From a candidate division CSSED10-310 bacterium (lineage in GTDB: Bacteria > CSSED10-310), in assembly GCA_016931515.1 (NCBI GenBank), contig JAFGEQ010000023.1, positions 59,066 through 123,065 on the forward strand: a stretch of DNA of 64,000 nt, in the 5' to 3' direction. How positions within the stretch are numbered: position 1 is the stretch's first letter; the number at the start of each line of letters is the position of its first letter. Below, piece by piece: positions 18,588-27,177 of this stretch. The translations under genes and the position numbers were made by a program. Under the pieces are notes generated by a model. The model was not told the DNA's origin, searched no databases, and saw nothing but the letters and a program-made list of their open reading frames with translations.

Positions 18588-19151
18588 TTATGCCTCCAGA
18601 ATGTCTTTCAGCAGAATCCGGCCGCGCCGGATTCGGGATGTGACCGTGTTGATGCTGATATGCAGTGTTTCTGCAATCTCAAGTGCTTTCATGCCGGCAA
18701 AATAGTGCATTTCTATGGTTTCTCTGTAGATATCCGGTAACTGACTGACCGCATCCCGCAGATTTTCGCGAATATGCATCTGTTCATAATCCATCTGGAC
18801 CGGTTCCAGTGCTTTCGCGTGGCCGTCAGGAAATTCCAGGCTTTCCGGATACCCCATTTTTATACGCTTTTTCCAGTATTTACGGCACAGATTATCGGCT
18901 ATGGTGTACAGATATTTGGGGAATGACCGGTCATCCGACAGCAGGTGAAGATATTTGAATGCCGCGTGATAGGATTGCTGAACGATATCGTTGAGATCAT
19001 CGAAACTGACACCCCGTTTGCGCCCGACCATCATGGGAACATGTTGAGTCAATTGAAGCAGTTTAGTGCATTGCCCGGAATCCCATTCGCCGGTTTGCAC
19101 ATACCGAAACTTGATCTCCCCGATTAATTCTCCGATTTCATCATAATCCAT
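18588..19151 (-). CDS. ECF-type RNA polymerase sigma factor
   Basis: A sigma-70 family factor of the extracytoplasmic type. Region 2 is visible in DDLNDIVQQSYHAAFKYLHLL and the following YLYTIADNLCRKYWKKR. Region 4 is the helix-turn-helix LPDIYRETIEMHYFAGMKALEIAETLHISINTVTSRIRRGR. I give the start at the ATG of MDYDEIGEL (187 residues, normal for ECF). The frame is open upstream to an ATG at 19277, which would add 42 residues; neither start has a well-spaced ribosome-binding site, so this is uncertain. The gene is followed directly by the zinc-finger/TPR gene, the normal position for an anti-sigma factor. Confidence 0.85.
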   Translation of the reverse strand: MDYDEIGELIGEIKFRYVQTGEWDSGQCTKLLQLTQHVPMMVGRKRGVSFDDLNDIVQQSYHAAFKYLHLLSDDRSFPKYLYTIADNLCRKYWKKRIKMGYPESLEFPDGHAKALEPVQMDYEQMHIRENLRDAVSQLPDIYRETIEMHYFAGMKALEIAETLHISINTVTSRIRRGRILLKDILEA

Positions 19152-19358
19152 CTGTTCACCATTCACTCCATCACTTATTAAAGGAGTTCCTTGAAATTCA
19201 GCTTCGTGCGACAAAAAAATTTTTCGGCTCGAATCAGATACTGGTTTTCCGGAATAGCCGGGAGAATTCCGTATCATGCTTTGCGAGGAAATTCAAAAGA
19301 TCTCCGGCTTGACTCTTTCGGCTCAAACGGATAACGTCGGCAATGGATGGAGACAATG

Positions 19359-20096
19359 ATGAGAGCGATGTGTACGGTGATCCGTTCAGCTATTTTAATA
19401 GTGTGTTGTTCATTGCTGGGTGGTTGTGTTTCAACGGAGCTTGTTAAAAGCATGTTGAAGGATATCGACCGCTTGAAAGAGGACAATGCGACCTTGCAGC
19501 AGCAGGTCAAGGATCTCGACAGGGAACTCAGTGTGCTGAAGGAGACGGCGGAGGATAGATCGCAGAATCTTGGGGGATCCGCCGGGGATGCATCTGGTAA
19601 GCTGGAATCTGGAGGAGTTGGTAATACTGCCGAGCCGGCTCAGATGTCATCAGGAATGACAAGTATGCAGAATGAAAACCGGCCCGTCCGATTAACCGGG
19701 GAGGACGTGTATGCTCAGGCACAGGCGCTCTACACGGACGGCAAATTCAGGGAAGCGTACCAGTTGTATAACCAGGCATCGGTTTTGAATCCGGACAGTG
19801 AGTTTCAGGCTCGTTGTTACTACTGGATGGGGGAGTGTATGTTTGCGCAGGGTGCCTATCAGCAGGCACTGGATCACTTCGGGACAGTCTTCGGACAATA
19901 TGGTACGACATCCAAGGCAGCGGATGCTTTGTTGAAAATTGGGTTTACATATGGTGAATTGAGCAATTATAATGGAGCGAGACAGGCACTGAACGAATTT
20001 ATCAAACGTTTTCCAGATCATCGTGCGGTGCCCCTTGCTAAAGAAAGGCTTGACCGTCTGGCAGAATTGGAGACGGGTAAGGCTGTATCGAATTAA
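19359..20096 (+). CDS. YbgF/CpoB-like lipoprotein with coiled coil and TPR
   Basis: A 245-residue lipoprotein. The signal peptide ends in the lipobox LLGGC (MRAMCTVIRSAILIVCCS before it). A heptad-patterned coiled coil follows (KSMLKDIDRLKEDNATLQ), then a Gly/Ser-rich linker. The C-terminal half has three TPR units (YAQAQALYTDGKFREAYQLY and onward), ending KERLDRLAELE. This order matches the Tol-Pal accessory protein YbgF/CpoB, which coordinates outer-membrane constriction with cell-wall synthesis, but no tol or pal gene is nearby. In-frame ATGs exist at 19347, 19356 and 19359; I chose the last for its six-base spacing from GGAG. It is followed 21 bases later by the LysM gene. Confidence 0.75.
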   Translation: MRAMCTVIRSAILIVCCSLLGGCVSTELVKSMLKDIDRLKEDNATLQQQVKDLDRELSVLKETAEDRSQNLGGSAGDASGKLESGGVGNTAEPAQMSSGMTSMQNENRPVRLTGEDVYAQAQALYTDGKFREAYQLYNQASVLNPDSEFQARCYYWMGECMFAQGAYQQALDHFGTVFGQYGTTSKAADALLKIGFTYGELSNYNGARQALNEFIKRFPDHRAVPLAKERLDRLAELETGKAVSN

Positions 20097-20117
20097 TAAG
20101 GGAAGAGGAGAACCGGT

Positions 20118-21275
20118 ATGAGATCCTTGAAACAGTTTTTGGTTTTAGCAACAACAATAGCCATTATCGGGGTTATTGGACTGAACACGGGAAGCGCTGA
20201 AGACAAGACCTGGACATATGGTGGCGTCGAGTATCGGCTCCCGAAACCAGCTCAGGATCTGCAGTTGCCTGGAGATATCCCTGAGTCTCACACTGTCGTC
20301 AGCGGCGACTGCCTCTGGTCGATTGCCCGGACGTACCTGAATGACCCTTATCTGTGGCCTCTGGTCTGGGAAGAGAATCTGGACACAATCAAGAACCCGC
20401 ACAGGATTTATCCGGGTGATATTGTTCGCTTACCGGGTGGTGGAACAATGATAGCCGCTGAGCCCGGCGGCACAACAGCCATGCCGGCGCGGACATTCAC
20501 CGAAATGAAGGATGCTGAAGTAACCGACATGGAGGAACCTGGTGAAACGAAGGCGATGGAACAAACTCGCAAGCCGTTCCAGGTTACCAGTGAAGCCAGT
20601 GTGATTGCCGCGGGTATGATTTCCCGGGAGCGGATCACCGGTGTTCCGATCATTGCTGCTGAAACAACAGCTTTCGATCTGGCATTCGATGATGTTATTT
20701 TTGTCGAGGGAGGTCCTGCTCAGGGACTTCAGCAAGGCGGTTCCTATTTTATTATGAGAGAACTCCATCTGGTCGAGCATCCGGTCTCCGGACGAAATCT
20801 CGGGCGGATGTATCATGTCATGGCTGAAGCCGAGATCCTTTGTGTCAATGAAAATGTGACCAGCGCCCGAATTTCAAAGAGTTATGGGGCTGTGTTGCGC
20901 GGCGATTTCCTGGTTCCCCGTGAAGAAATTCCCATTCCGTTAACACTCGGGTCCCCGCCGTTCGATCAGTGCAACCCCTCCAGTAAAAAAATGCCGGGAA
21001 CGATCATCGATGCGTTTATTGGTGGTCCGGCATTTTCAGATGCGGTGATCCTGGCGAAAGGCGACATCGCTTATATCGACCTGGGTAGCCAGGACGGTGT
21101 CGCCCCGGGAGATTATTTTACAATTTTCACTCGGGAAGCCAACGATCCGCGTCTCCCCCGCTTCGTTTCCGGCGAAATCATGGTTGTCAAAGTGTACGAA
21201 ACGACCTCGGTTGTTGTTCTCACTCAGAGCAAGACCGCAGTTTTCCTCGGTGACATGATCGAATTGAAGCAATAA
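20118..21275 (+). CDS. LysM-domain exported protein
   Basis: A 385-residue exported protein. The signal peptide runs to about residue 28 (ending TGSAED). A LysM domain (about 55-105) is clear: HTVVSGDCLWSIARTYLNDP, then NPHRIYPGDIVRLPGG. LysM binds the glycan of peptidoglycan. The remaining 280 residues form a beta-rich region with repeated AFDDVIFVEGG and IDLGSQDGVAPGDYFTIF elements, which I do not recognise as an enzyme. In many diderm bacteria a LysM protein of this type stands immediately upstream of dprA, as here. A GGAGA site lies upstream of the ATG, and a strong terminator follows the stop. Confidence 0.82.
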   Translation: MRSLKQFLVLATTIAIIGVIGLNTGSAEDKTWTYGGVEYRLPKPAQDLQLPGDIPESHTVVSGDCLWSIARTYLNDPYLWPLVWEENLDTIKNPHRIYPGDIVRLPGGGTMIAAEPGGTTAMPARTFTEMKDAEVTDMEEPGETKAMEQTRKPFQVTSEASVIAAGMISRERITGVPIIAAETTAFDLAFDDVIFVEGGPAQGLQQGGSYFIMRELHLVEHPVSGRNLGRMYHVMAEAEILCVNENVTSARISKSYGAVLRGDFLVPREEIPIPLTLGSPPFDQCNPSSKKMPGTIIDAFIGGPAFSDAVILAKGDIAYIDLGSQDGVAPGDYFTIFTREANDPRLPRFVSGEIMVVKVYETTSVVVLTQSKTAVFLGDMIELKQ

Positions 21276-21295
21276 TAACGGGTTTTTGATTATTC

Positions 21296-21329
21296 GGGCG
21301 GGACCGATTCGGTTCCGCCCTTTTTTTTT
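21296..21329 (+). terminator. Rho-independent terminator after the LysM gene
   Basis: GGGCGGGACCG pairs with CGGTTCCGCCC across a three-base loop (one G-T pair) and is followed by nine Ts. It lies 20 bases after the LysM stop and separates that unit from dprA. Confidence 0.9.
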
Positions 21330-21358
21330 ATGTCCGGTTTTGTGTATAACCGTGGGTT

Positions 21359-22474
21359 ATGAAAGTGGAAGCTCTCAGAGACTGGTTGGCATTATCGTTA
21401 TGGGATGAATTGGGTCCATCTAATTTGTCCAGGATTCGCCTGTCCATTCCGGAACCCTGGCGCATTCTTGATGATACGGCGCTGATGGACGTGATTTTCA
21501 ATGGTCGCACGCGTCCAATCGATCCGCCCCGGGATGATTTGCGACGGAAAGCGGATTGGTTAATCAGCTTATCCGACAAAGGGTTGTTTCGCATCCTGAC
21601 GATCTTCGACCCGGTTTTCCCTCGTCTTCTTAAAGAAATCAGCGTTCCTCCAGCCGTGCTATACACCATCGGCAATCAGGATCTGATGAAGCAGCATTGT
21701 CTGGCCGTTGTCGGAACACGGCACCCGACACCGTATGGTCGAAAAGTTACCCGCTATTTCTCCGAAAACCTGGCTGCCAACGGTATGGTTATCGTCAGCG
21801 GCATGGCTATCGGCATCGATGCCATTGCTCATACCTCGGCTCTCGATGGCAACGGAAAAACCATCGCCGTGCTCGGTTGCGGAGTGGATAATCCGTATCC
21901 AAAATCCAATGCCGCCTTGCGCAAGCGTATCGAACAATCCGGATGTATCGTATCGGAATTTCCCTGGGGGACCCCACCCAATCCGGGACAGTTTCCACGA
22001 AGGAACCGTATCATCGCTGGTTTATCCCGTGGTGTTTTGATCGTGGAATCATCGGAGAAGAGTGGCGCTCTGATAACTGTCCGTTATGCGATTGAGGAAA
22101 ACCGGGATGTATTCGCCGTTCCCGGTCCCATCGATTCGCCGGGTACTCGCGGTCCGGTTCGTGTGCTCCAGCGAAGCGGATACCCGGTACTTGAGCCTGA
22201 TGATATCCTCGCGCATTATTCCGGTCAGGTGAAAATACCTTTTCCCCAACCTGTTTTTTCCGAGGATGACTTCGATATCGAGCCTGAAATGCGTCCAATC
22301 TGGGATTTACTTGACGCGACGCCTGTTTCCATAGACGATCTCATCGGCGCCCTGCGCTGGGAGGCAGCGGACATCCAGACTGCGCTCCTGAAGATGGAAC
22401 TGCTGGGATTGATACATCAACTTCCGGGGCAACGCTTCGTCCGGGCAACCGCTCCATCAAACCAATCGGAATAG
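21359..22474 (+). CDS. dprA: DNA-processing protein DprA
   Basis: A 371-residue DprA/Smf protein. The Rossmann-like core is clear: AVVGTRHPTPYG, then GMAIGIDAIAH, IAVLGCGVDNPYP, and the nucleic-acid-binding SEFPWGTPPNPGQFPRRNRIIAGLS with LIVESSEKSGALIT. A short helical domain precedes it and a winged-helix (DprA_WH-like) domain follows at about 305-365. DprA loads RecA on incoming single-stranded DNA in natural transformation, though it is widely present in bacteria not known to be competent. The start has no strong ribosome-binding site. It begins a plus-strand series of closely spaced genes, with topA 15 bases downstream. Confidence 0.95.
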   Translation: MKVEALRDWLALSLWDELGPSNLSRIRLSIPEPWRILDDTALMDVIFNGRTRPIDPPRDDLRRKADWLISLSDKGLFRILTIFDPVFPRLLKEISVPPAVLYTIGNQDLMKQHCLAVVGTRHPTPYGRKVTRYFSENLAANGMVIVSGMAIGIDAIAHTSALDGNGKTIAVLGCGVDNPYPKSNAALRKRIEQSGCIVSEFPWGTPPNPGQFPRRNRIIAGLSRGVLIVESSEKSGALITVRYAIEENRDVFAVPGPIDSPGTRGPVRVLQRSGYPVLEPDDILAHYSGQVKIPFPQPVFSEDDFDIEPEMRPIWDLLDATPVSIDDLIGALRWEAADIQTALLKMELLGLIHQLPGQRFVRATAPSNQSE

Positions 22475-22489
22475 ACGAAAAAATATATC

Positions 22490-24856
22490 ATGACAAAAAA
22501 ACTGATCATCGTTGAGTCACCTGCCAAAGCCCGGACAATAAAAAGCATTCTGGGACCCGATTTTATTGTTGAATCATCCGTTGGACATATCAGGGACCTC
22601 CCTCGATCCCGTTTCGGAATCCGGATCGAGGACAATTTCGAACCGGAATACGTAACGATTTCGGGAAAACAGAAAATAGTCAACCGGCTGATCAAAGCGG
22701 GGAAATCCGCCGAAGAAATTTATCTCGCAGCCGATCCCGATCGTGAAGGGGAAGCCATTTGCTGGCATTTAAAGCATTATCTTGAAAACGAGACATCTGC
22801 GACCATCCGTCGCATTCTGTATTATGAAATTACCCGGCAGGCGGTTCTGAACAGCCTGAAAGAACCCTCCGATATCAATGGCGACAAAGTGAACGCCCAG
22901 CAGGCCCGTCGGGTCCTCGATCGGATCGTGGGATACCAGCTCAGCCCGTTTTTATGGAAAAAGGTCAAAAGAGGCTTGTCAGCCGGTCGTGTTCAATCGG
23001 TTGCACTTAAATTGATCGTAGACAGGGAACGTGAAATTGAGGCGTTCAGACCGGAGGAATACTGGTCGATCACGGTGGACTTGTCCGGGAAGAACCCGCC
23101 TCCTTTCAAAGCGGCGTATCATGGGACAAACCAGAAAAAGAGGCGCATTCCCGATCGTGAAACCAGTGAGTCAGTGGTCCGGGATATCGGCGCTAATCCT
23201 TTTTCGGTTCATTCCGTGGAACGAAAACTTGTGTATCGGCAGCCCCCGGCACCGTTTATAACCAGCACACTCCAGCAGGAGGCTGCTCGTCGTCATCGTT
23301 TCCCGGCCCAAAAAACCATGCGGCTGGCACAGGCTCTTTACGAGGGCAAGGATATCGGAAGTTCTGATGTGCATGGTTTAATTACGTATATGCGAACCGA
23401 TTCACCCCGTATCAGCAAAGACGCCCAGGCGCAGGCCAGGATGTTTATCGATGAACGGTACGGCACGGATTACATCCCGCCCAAACCTCCGGTGTACAAA
23501 GCACGAAAAAGCGCTCAGGAAGCGCATGAAGCCATTCGGCCTACCGATGTCAGCCTGACTCCCGATCAGGCCAAACGTTCTCTGACAACCGATGAACTCA
23601 AACTTTATACACTGGTATGGGAACGGTTCGTCGCCAGTCAGATGGCTCCGGCCGCTGTCAACATGACAACTATCCGTATCGCCTCCGGCACCAACGGACA
23701 GCACGAATTCCGAGCGACGGGCCTGGAGATTTCTTTCGAGGGATTTTACCGGATAACCGGGCTTCCGCGAGATATCAAGCCCACCACCAAGCAGGACGAC
23801 GATGAACCGGATCAGGATGATATGGAGCGTAACCAGCGGCTCCCTTCCCTCTTGGAAGGCGAACTGTTGAATTGCCTGGCAATCGATCCGGTTCAAAACT
23901 TCACGAAACCTCCCGCCAGATACTCCGAAGCAACCCTGGTTAAAGAACTCGAATCGCGGGGTATCGGGCGACCCAGCACGTATGCTGCGATCATGGCGAC
24001 AATCCGTTCGAACGATTATGCCATGATACGGGAGCGTCGTTTCCATCCGACTGAACTGGGTATGGTTGTAGTCGATCTGCTGGTGAAAAGTTTCCCTGAT
24101 GTTATCAGTGTCAAATTTACAGCGGAGATGGAAAACCGGCTGGACGATATCGAGCAGGGTAATGTCGGATGGCAGGACACGATCGCCGCTTTCTACGCGC
24201 CCTTTAAAAAACGGTTGAAGGAAATGGAAACAACCACGGAGGCATTGAGGAGGGTGCGCGAGCCGGCTGAAGGAATGGTATGCCCGGAATGCGGCAACGG
24301 AATGCATATCCGGTGGGGAAAACGAGGACGATTCCTCTCCTGTGAAAAATACCCCGAGTGCAAAGGAATTCTCCCCTACGAAGCCCTGACAGGCACGTCC
24401 CGGCGACCCGGCTCAAAATCAGTGCCGCTCCCGGCCACCTGCCCGGAATGCAGCGCACTGCTTGCGTTAAAAAAAGGTAAATTCGGCATTTTTGTTTCCT
24501 GTTCCCGCTATCCGGCATGCAAGGCAAAAGGCCCCAAACCGGAGGGGTTGCCATGCGCCATGGAAGGCTGTGCCGGGAAATTGATTCAGCGAAAACGAAA
24601 GGGCCGGCGCGCCTTTTACGGTTGTTCCGCCTATCCTGAGTGCACGTTTGTATTCACGGACGTACCCGTCCCGGTCGCCTGTTCCCATTGTGGCAACCCC
24701 TACCATGGTGCATCGGAAAAAAACGGTGAATTCATTGTGCAATGTCCCCGGTGTAAAAGTATACTGGATATCGGACATGATCCCGCCACACCGGTGGAAC
24801 AGGAGGCGACACCCGGACATGGAGACCGACATACGCCAGTTTCTGACGTACCTTGA
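22490..24856 (+). CDS. topA: DNA topoisomerase I
   Basis: A 788-residue type IA topoisomerase that relaxes negatively supercoiled DNA. The TOPRIM domain shows KLIIVESPAKARTIKSILG and the acidic ADPDREGEAI. The catalytic Tyr300 lies in GLITYMRTDS. The C-terminal region carries four zinc-ribbon units beginning at about residue 595, with CxxC pairs such as CPEC...CEKYPEC, CPEC...CSRYPAC, CAMEGC...CSAYPEC and CSHC...CPRC. The last 38 bases overlap the start of xerC. The gene order dprA-topA-xerC is widely conserved, normally with trmFO between topA and xerC; trmFO is absent here. Confidence 0.97.
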   Translation: MTKKLIIVESPAKARTIKSILGPDFIVESSVGHIRDLPRSRFGIRIEDNFEPEYVTISGKQKIVNRLIKAGKSAEEIYLAADPDREGEAICWHLKHYLENETSATIRRILYYEITRQAVLNSLKEPSDINGDKVNAQQARRVLDRIVGYQLSPFLWKKVKRGLSAGRVQSVALKLIVDREREIEAFRPEEYWSITVDLSGKNPPPFKAAYHGTNQKKRRIPDRETSESVVRDIGANPFSVHSVERKLVYRQPPAPFITSTLQQEAARRHRFPAQKTMRLAQALYEGKDIGSSDVHGLITYMRTDSPRISKDAQAQARMFIDERYGTDYIPPKPPVYKARKSAQEAHEAIRPTDVSLTPDQAKRSLTTDELKLYTLVWERFVASQMAPAAVNMTTIRIASGTNGQHEFRATGLEISFEGFYRITGLPRDIKPTTKQDDDEPDQDDMERNQRLPSLLEGELLNCLAIDPVQNFTKPPARYSEATLVKELESRGIGRPSTYAAIMATIRSNDYAMIRERRFHPTELGMVVVDLLVKSFPDVISVKFTAEMENRLDDIEQGNVGWQDTIAAFYAPFKKRLKEMETTTEALRRVREPAEGMVCPECGNGMHIRWGKRGRFLSCEKYPECKGILPYEALTGTSRRPGSKSVPLPATCPECSALLALKKGKFGIFVSCSRYPACKAKGPKPEGLPCAMEGCAGKLIQRKRKGRRAFYGCSAYPECTFVFTDVPVPVACSHCGNPYHGASEKNGEFIVQCPRCKSILDIGHDPATPVEQEATPGHGDRHTPVSDVP

Positions 24857-25745
24857 GATTGAGCGCAATGCATCGTTGCACACTTTACGTGCATATGGTC
24901 ACGATCTGCATGAACTCTCGGATTTTCTCCGGCGAACCAACCAGGGTTGCGCCGGTGGTGACCATCCGGATGTCACGGCAGTTGATCGATTCGCCATTCA
25001 ATCCTACCTGAGCTTCCTTCATACGCATCGACAGGCCCGGACAACCATTGAGCGGAAAATCGCTTCAATCCGCTCCTTTTTCCGCTTTCTGAAAGCCCGG
25101 AAACGGATCGACTCCAACCCGTCGATATCGATTCCGTTACCTAAAAAACAACGCAAACTCCCCGGTTATCTGACGACCGGCGAGGCGGAGACACTGCTTG
25201 ACATGCCGGCAGCCGGATCCTTGTCGATGAAGCTGCTGAGGGATTTTGCCATGGCGGAACTGATGTACGGCACCGGTATGCGCGTCAGCGAACTCGTGGG
25301 ATTGAACCTGGACGCAATCGATCCGATAGAAGGTGAAGTCAGGATAATGGGCAAAGGCGGCAAGGAACGTATCGTCCCGATGACCCGGACGGCATCGGAT
25401 CGAATTGAGGCGTATCTGCAGGCGCGACGGATGGAGAGAAATGATAACGCACGTGCAGGCCGACCCGGCCCTCTGTTTATCAATTTGCGTGGGACCCGGA
25501 TCTCGGTCCGAAGCGTTCATAGATTGATGAAATGTCTCGGAATTAATGCAGGACTCAGCAAACGAGTCCATCCCCACGAACTCCGCCATAGCTTCGCCAC
25601 CCATCTGCTGGACTCCGGCGCAGATCTTCGGTCCATCCAGGAACTGCTCGGACATGCCAATTTGACAACAACTCAGAAGTACACTCATATCAGCCTGGAA
25701 AGACTATTGAGGATTTATAATGATAAACACCCAAGAGCCAAATGA
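24819..25745 (+). CDS. xerC: Tyrosine recombinase XerC/XerD
   Basis: A 308-residue site-specific recombinase. The N-terminal SAM-like domain (about 1-90) begins ETDIRQFLTYLEIERNAS. The catalytic domain shows the family residues: Arg in YGTGMRVSELVGL, Lys in GKGGKERIVP, His-x-x-Arg in HPHELRHSFATHLL, His in LGHANLTTTQ and the nucleophilic Tyr in KYTHIS. It would resolve chromosome dimers at dif. I chose the ATG at 24819; AGGAGG lies 12 bases upstream inside topA, and the frame is open further upstream without homology. Its 3' end overlaps hslU by 26 bases. Position next to hslU, as in codV-clpQ-clpY, favours the name xerC over xerD. Confidence 0.92.
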   Translation: METDIRQFLTYLEIERNASLHTLRAYGHDLHELSDFLRRTNQGCAGGDHPDVTAVDRFAIQSYLSFLHTHRQARTTIERKIASIRSFFRFLKARKRIDSNPSISIPLPKKQRKLPGYLTTGEAETLLDMPAAGSLSMKLLRDFAMAELMYGTGMRVSELVGLNLDAIDPIEGEVRIMGKGGKERIVPMTRTASDRIEAYLQARRMERNDNARAGRPGPLFINLRGTRISVRSVHRLMKCLGINAGLSKRVHPHELRHSFATHLLDSGADLRSIQELLGHANLTTTQKYTHISLERLLRIYNDKHPRAK

Positions 25746-27177
25746 AATAAATACGGTTGAAATGCTCACACCGCCTGATATCGTGGATTACTTAGACCGG
25801 TTTATCATCGGACAGCAGCGGGCGAAACGTGCGGTCGCTATTGCGTTGCGGAACCGGTGGCGACGACGCCAGTTGACGCCGGAAATGGCGGAGGAAATCA
25901 TACCGAAAAACATATTGATCATCGGTCCGACCGGAGTTGGTAAAACGGAGATTGCGAGACGAATTGCACGGTTGACGCACTCCCCGTTTATCAAGGTGGA
26001 AGCCTCTAAATTCACCGAGGTGGGGTATGTCGGGCGCGATGTTGAATCAATAATCCGTGATCTCACCGAGTTGTCTGTCAATCTGGTTAAGTCGGAGCAC
26101 AAGAGCACGGTACATGACACTGCGAGGAGTTTGGCGGAAGAGAGGTTATTGGACCTGTTGCTTCCGCCGCCGGAGTCCAGCCGTCAACCGGTTCTCCAGG
26201 ATGACGATGAGGCGGACGCGTCTGGTTCCGAGCCTGTCGCCGCGGACGCACCTGACGTGGATGAGCGCAGCAGTTACCTGCGGACGAGGGAGAAGTTCCG
26301 GCAGCGTTTGCGGATGGGTAAACTGGATGACCGTCACGTGGAGATGGATGTGCAGGAACGGCACGGAGGATTGATCGAGGTGTTTTCCTCATCCGGAGTC
26401 GAGGAAATCGGCATGCAGATACGCGACATGGTCCCCGGATTGTTCAACCAGCAGAAGAAGCGGCGGAAGATGACGGTCGAGCAGGCGCTTCGAGTCATCA
26501 CTGATCAGGAGGAGTCGAAGCTGGTGGATATGGACAAGGTGATTTTCGACGCGATCCAGCGGGTGGAACAGAGTGGAATCGTTTTTCTTGATGAAATCGA
26601 CAAGATTGCAGGCCGCGAAAGCGGATCCGGGCCGGATGTATCTCGCGAAGGAGTACAACGTGACTTGTTGCCGATAGTTGAAGGGTCAACAGTCACGACG
26701 AAATATGGAGTGGTTAAGACCAATCACATCCTTTTCATCGCCGCTGGTGCGTTTTCCATATCAAAACCGTCGGAATTGATCCCGGAGCTTCAGGGACGAT
26801 TCCCGGTGAAAGTTGATGTTAACAGCCTGAACAAGGAGGAGATGAGACGCATTCTGATTGAACCGGAAAATTCCATGGTCAAACAGTACCAGCAGTTGCT
26901 GGGTACCGAAGGCATCGTTTTGAAATTCAGCGCTGATGCCCTGGAAGCGCTGGCCGATCTGGCGGAACAGGCCAACAACAGTTGTGAGGATATCGGAGCG
27001 AGACGCTTGCATACAATCATGGAACTCCTGCTGGAGGATGTTTCTTTTCATGCATCGCAAATGGGCAGACAGACCGTTGAGGTAACCGGTGACTATGTCC
27101 GTCAAAGGGTGTCGCTCCAGGCGATCGAAAAAGCGGAAAATGTGCGAAAAAAAGGGAAGGTTGGCTTTACCCGATGA
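25720..27177 (+). CDS. hslU: HslU (ClpY)-type AAA+ ATPase without an adjacent HslV
   Basis: A 485-residue AAA+ unfoldase of the HslU family. Seen are LTPPDIVDYLDRFIIGQQRAKRAVAIALRNRWRR, Walker A GPTGVGKTEIA, pore loop GYVGRDVESI, a long acidic I domain (about 110-235), Walker B GIVFLDEIDKIA and the arginine-finger segment ELQGRFPVKVDV. The family normally feeds unfolded substrates to the HslV peptidase, encoded immediately upstream of hslU. Here xerC overlaps hslU directly and hslV is missing. The C-terminus ends KKGKVGFTR, whereas HslU tails that activate HslV end in a DLSRFIL-like sequence. The ATPase therefore may act alone or with another partner. GAGG precedes the ATG by seven bases. Confidence 0.93.
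   Translation: MINTQEPNEINTVEMLTPPDIVDYLDRFIIGQQRAKRAVAIALRNRWRRRQLTPEMAEEIIPKNILIIGPTGVGKTEIARRIARLTHSPFIKVEASKFTEVGYVGRDVESIIRDLTELSVNLVKSEHKSTVHDTARSLAEERLLDLLLPPPESSRQPVLQDDDEADASGSEPVAADAPDVDERSSYLRTREKFRQRLRMGKLDDRHVEMDVQERHGGLIEVFSSSGVEEIGMQIRDMVPGLFNQQKKRRKMTVEQALRVITDQEESKLVDMDKVIFDAIQRVEQSGIVFLDEIDKIAGRESGSGPDVSREGVQRDLLPIVEGSTVTTKYGVVKTNHILFIAAGAFSISKPSELIPELQGRFPVKVDVNSLNKEEMRRILIEPENSMVKQYQQLLGTEGIVLKFSADALEALADLAEQANNSCEDIGARRLHTIMELLLEDVSFHASQMGRQTVEVTGDYVRQRVSLQAIEKAENVRKKGKVGFTR

Noticed and set aside
23402-24307. A 301-codon minus-strand frame inside topA
   Set aside because: Antisense to the conserved topoisomerase core; no domain recognised.
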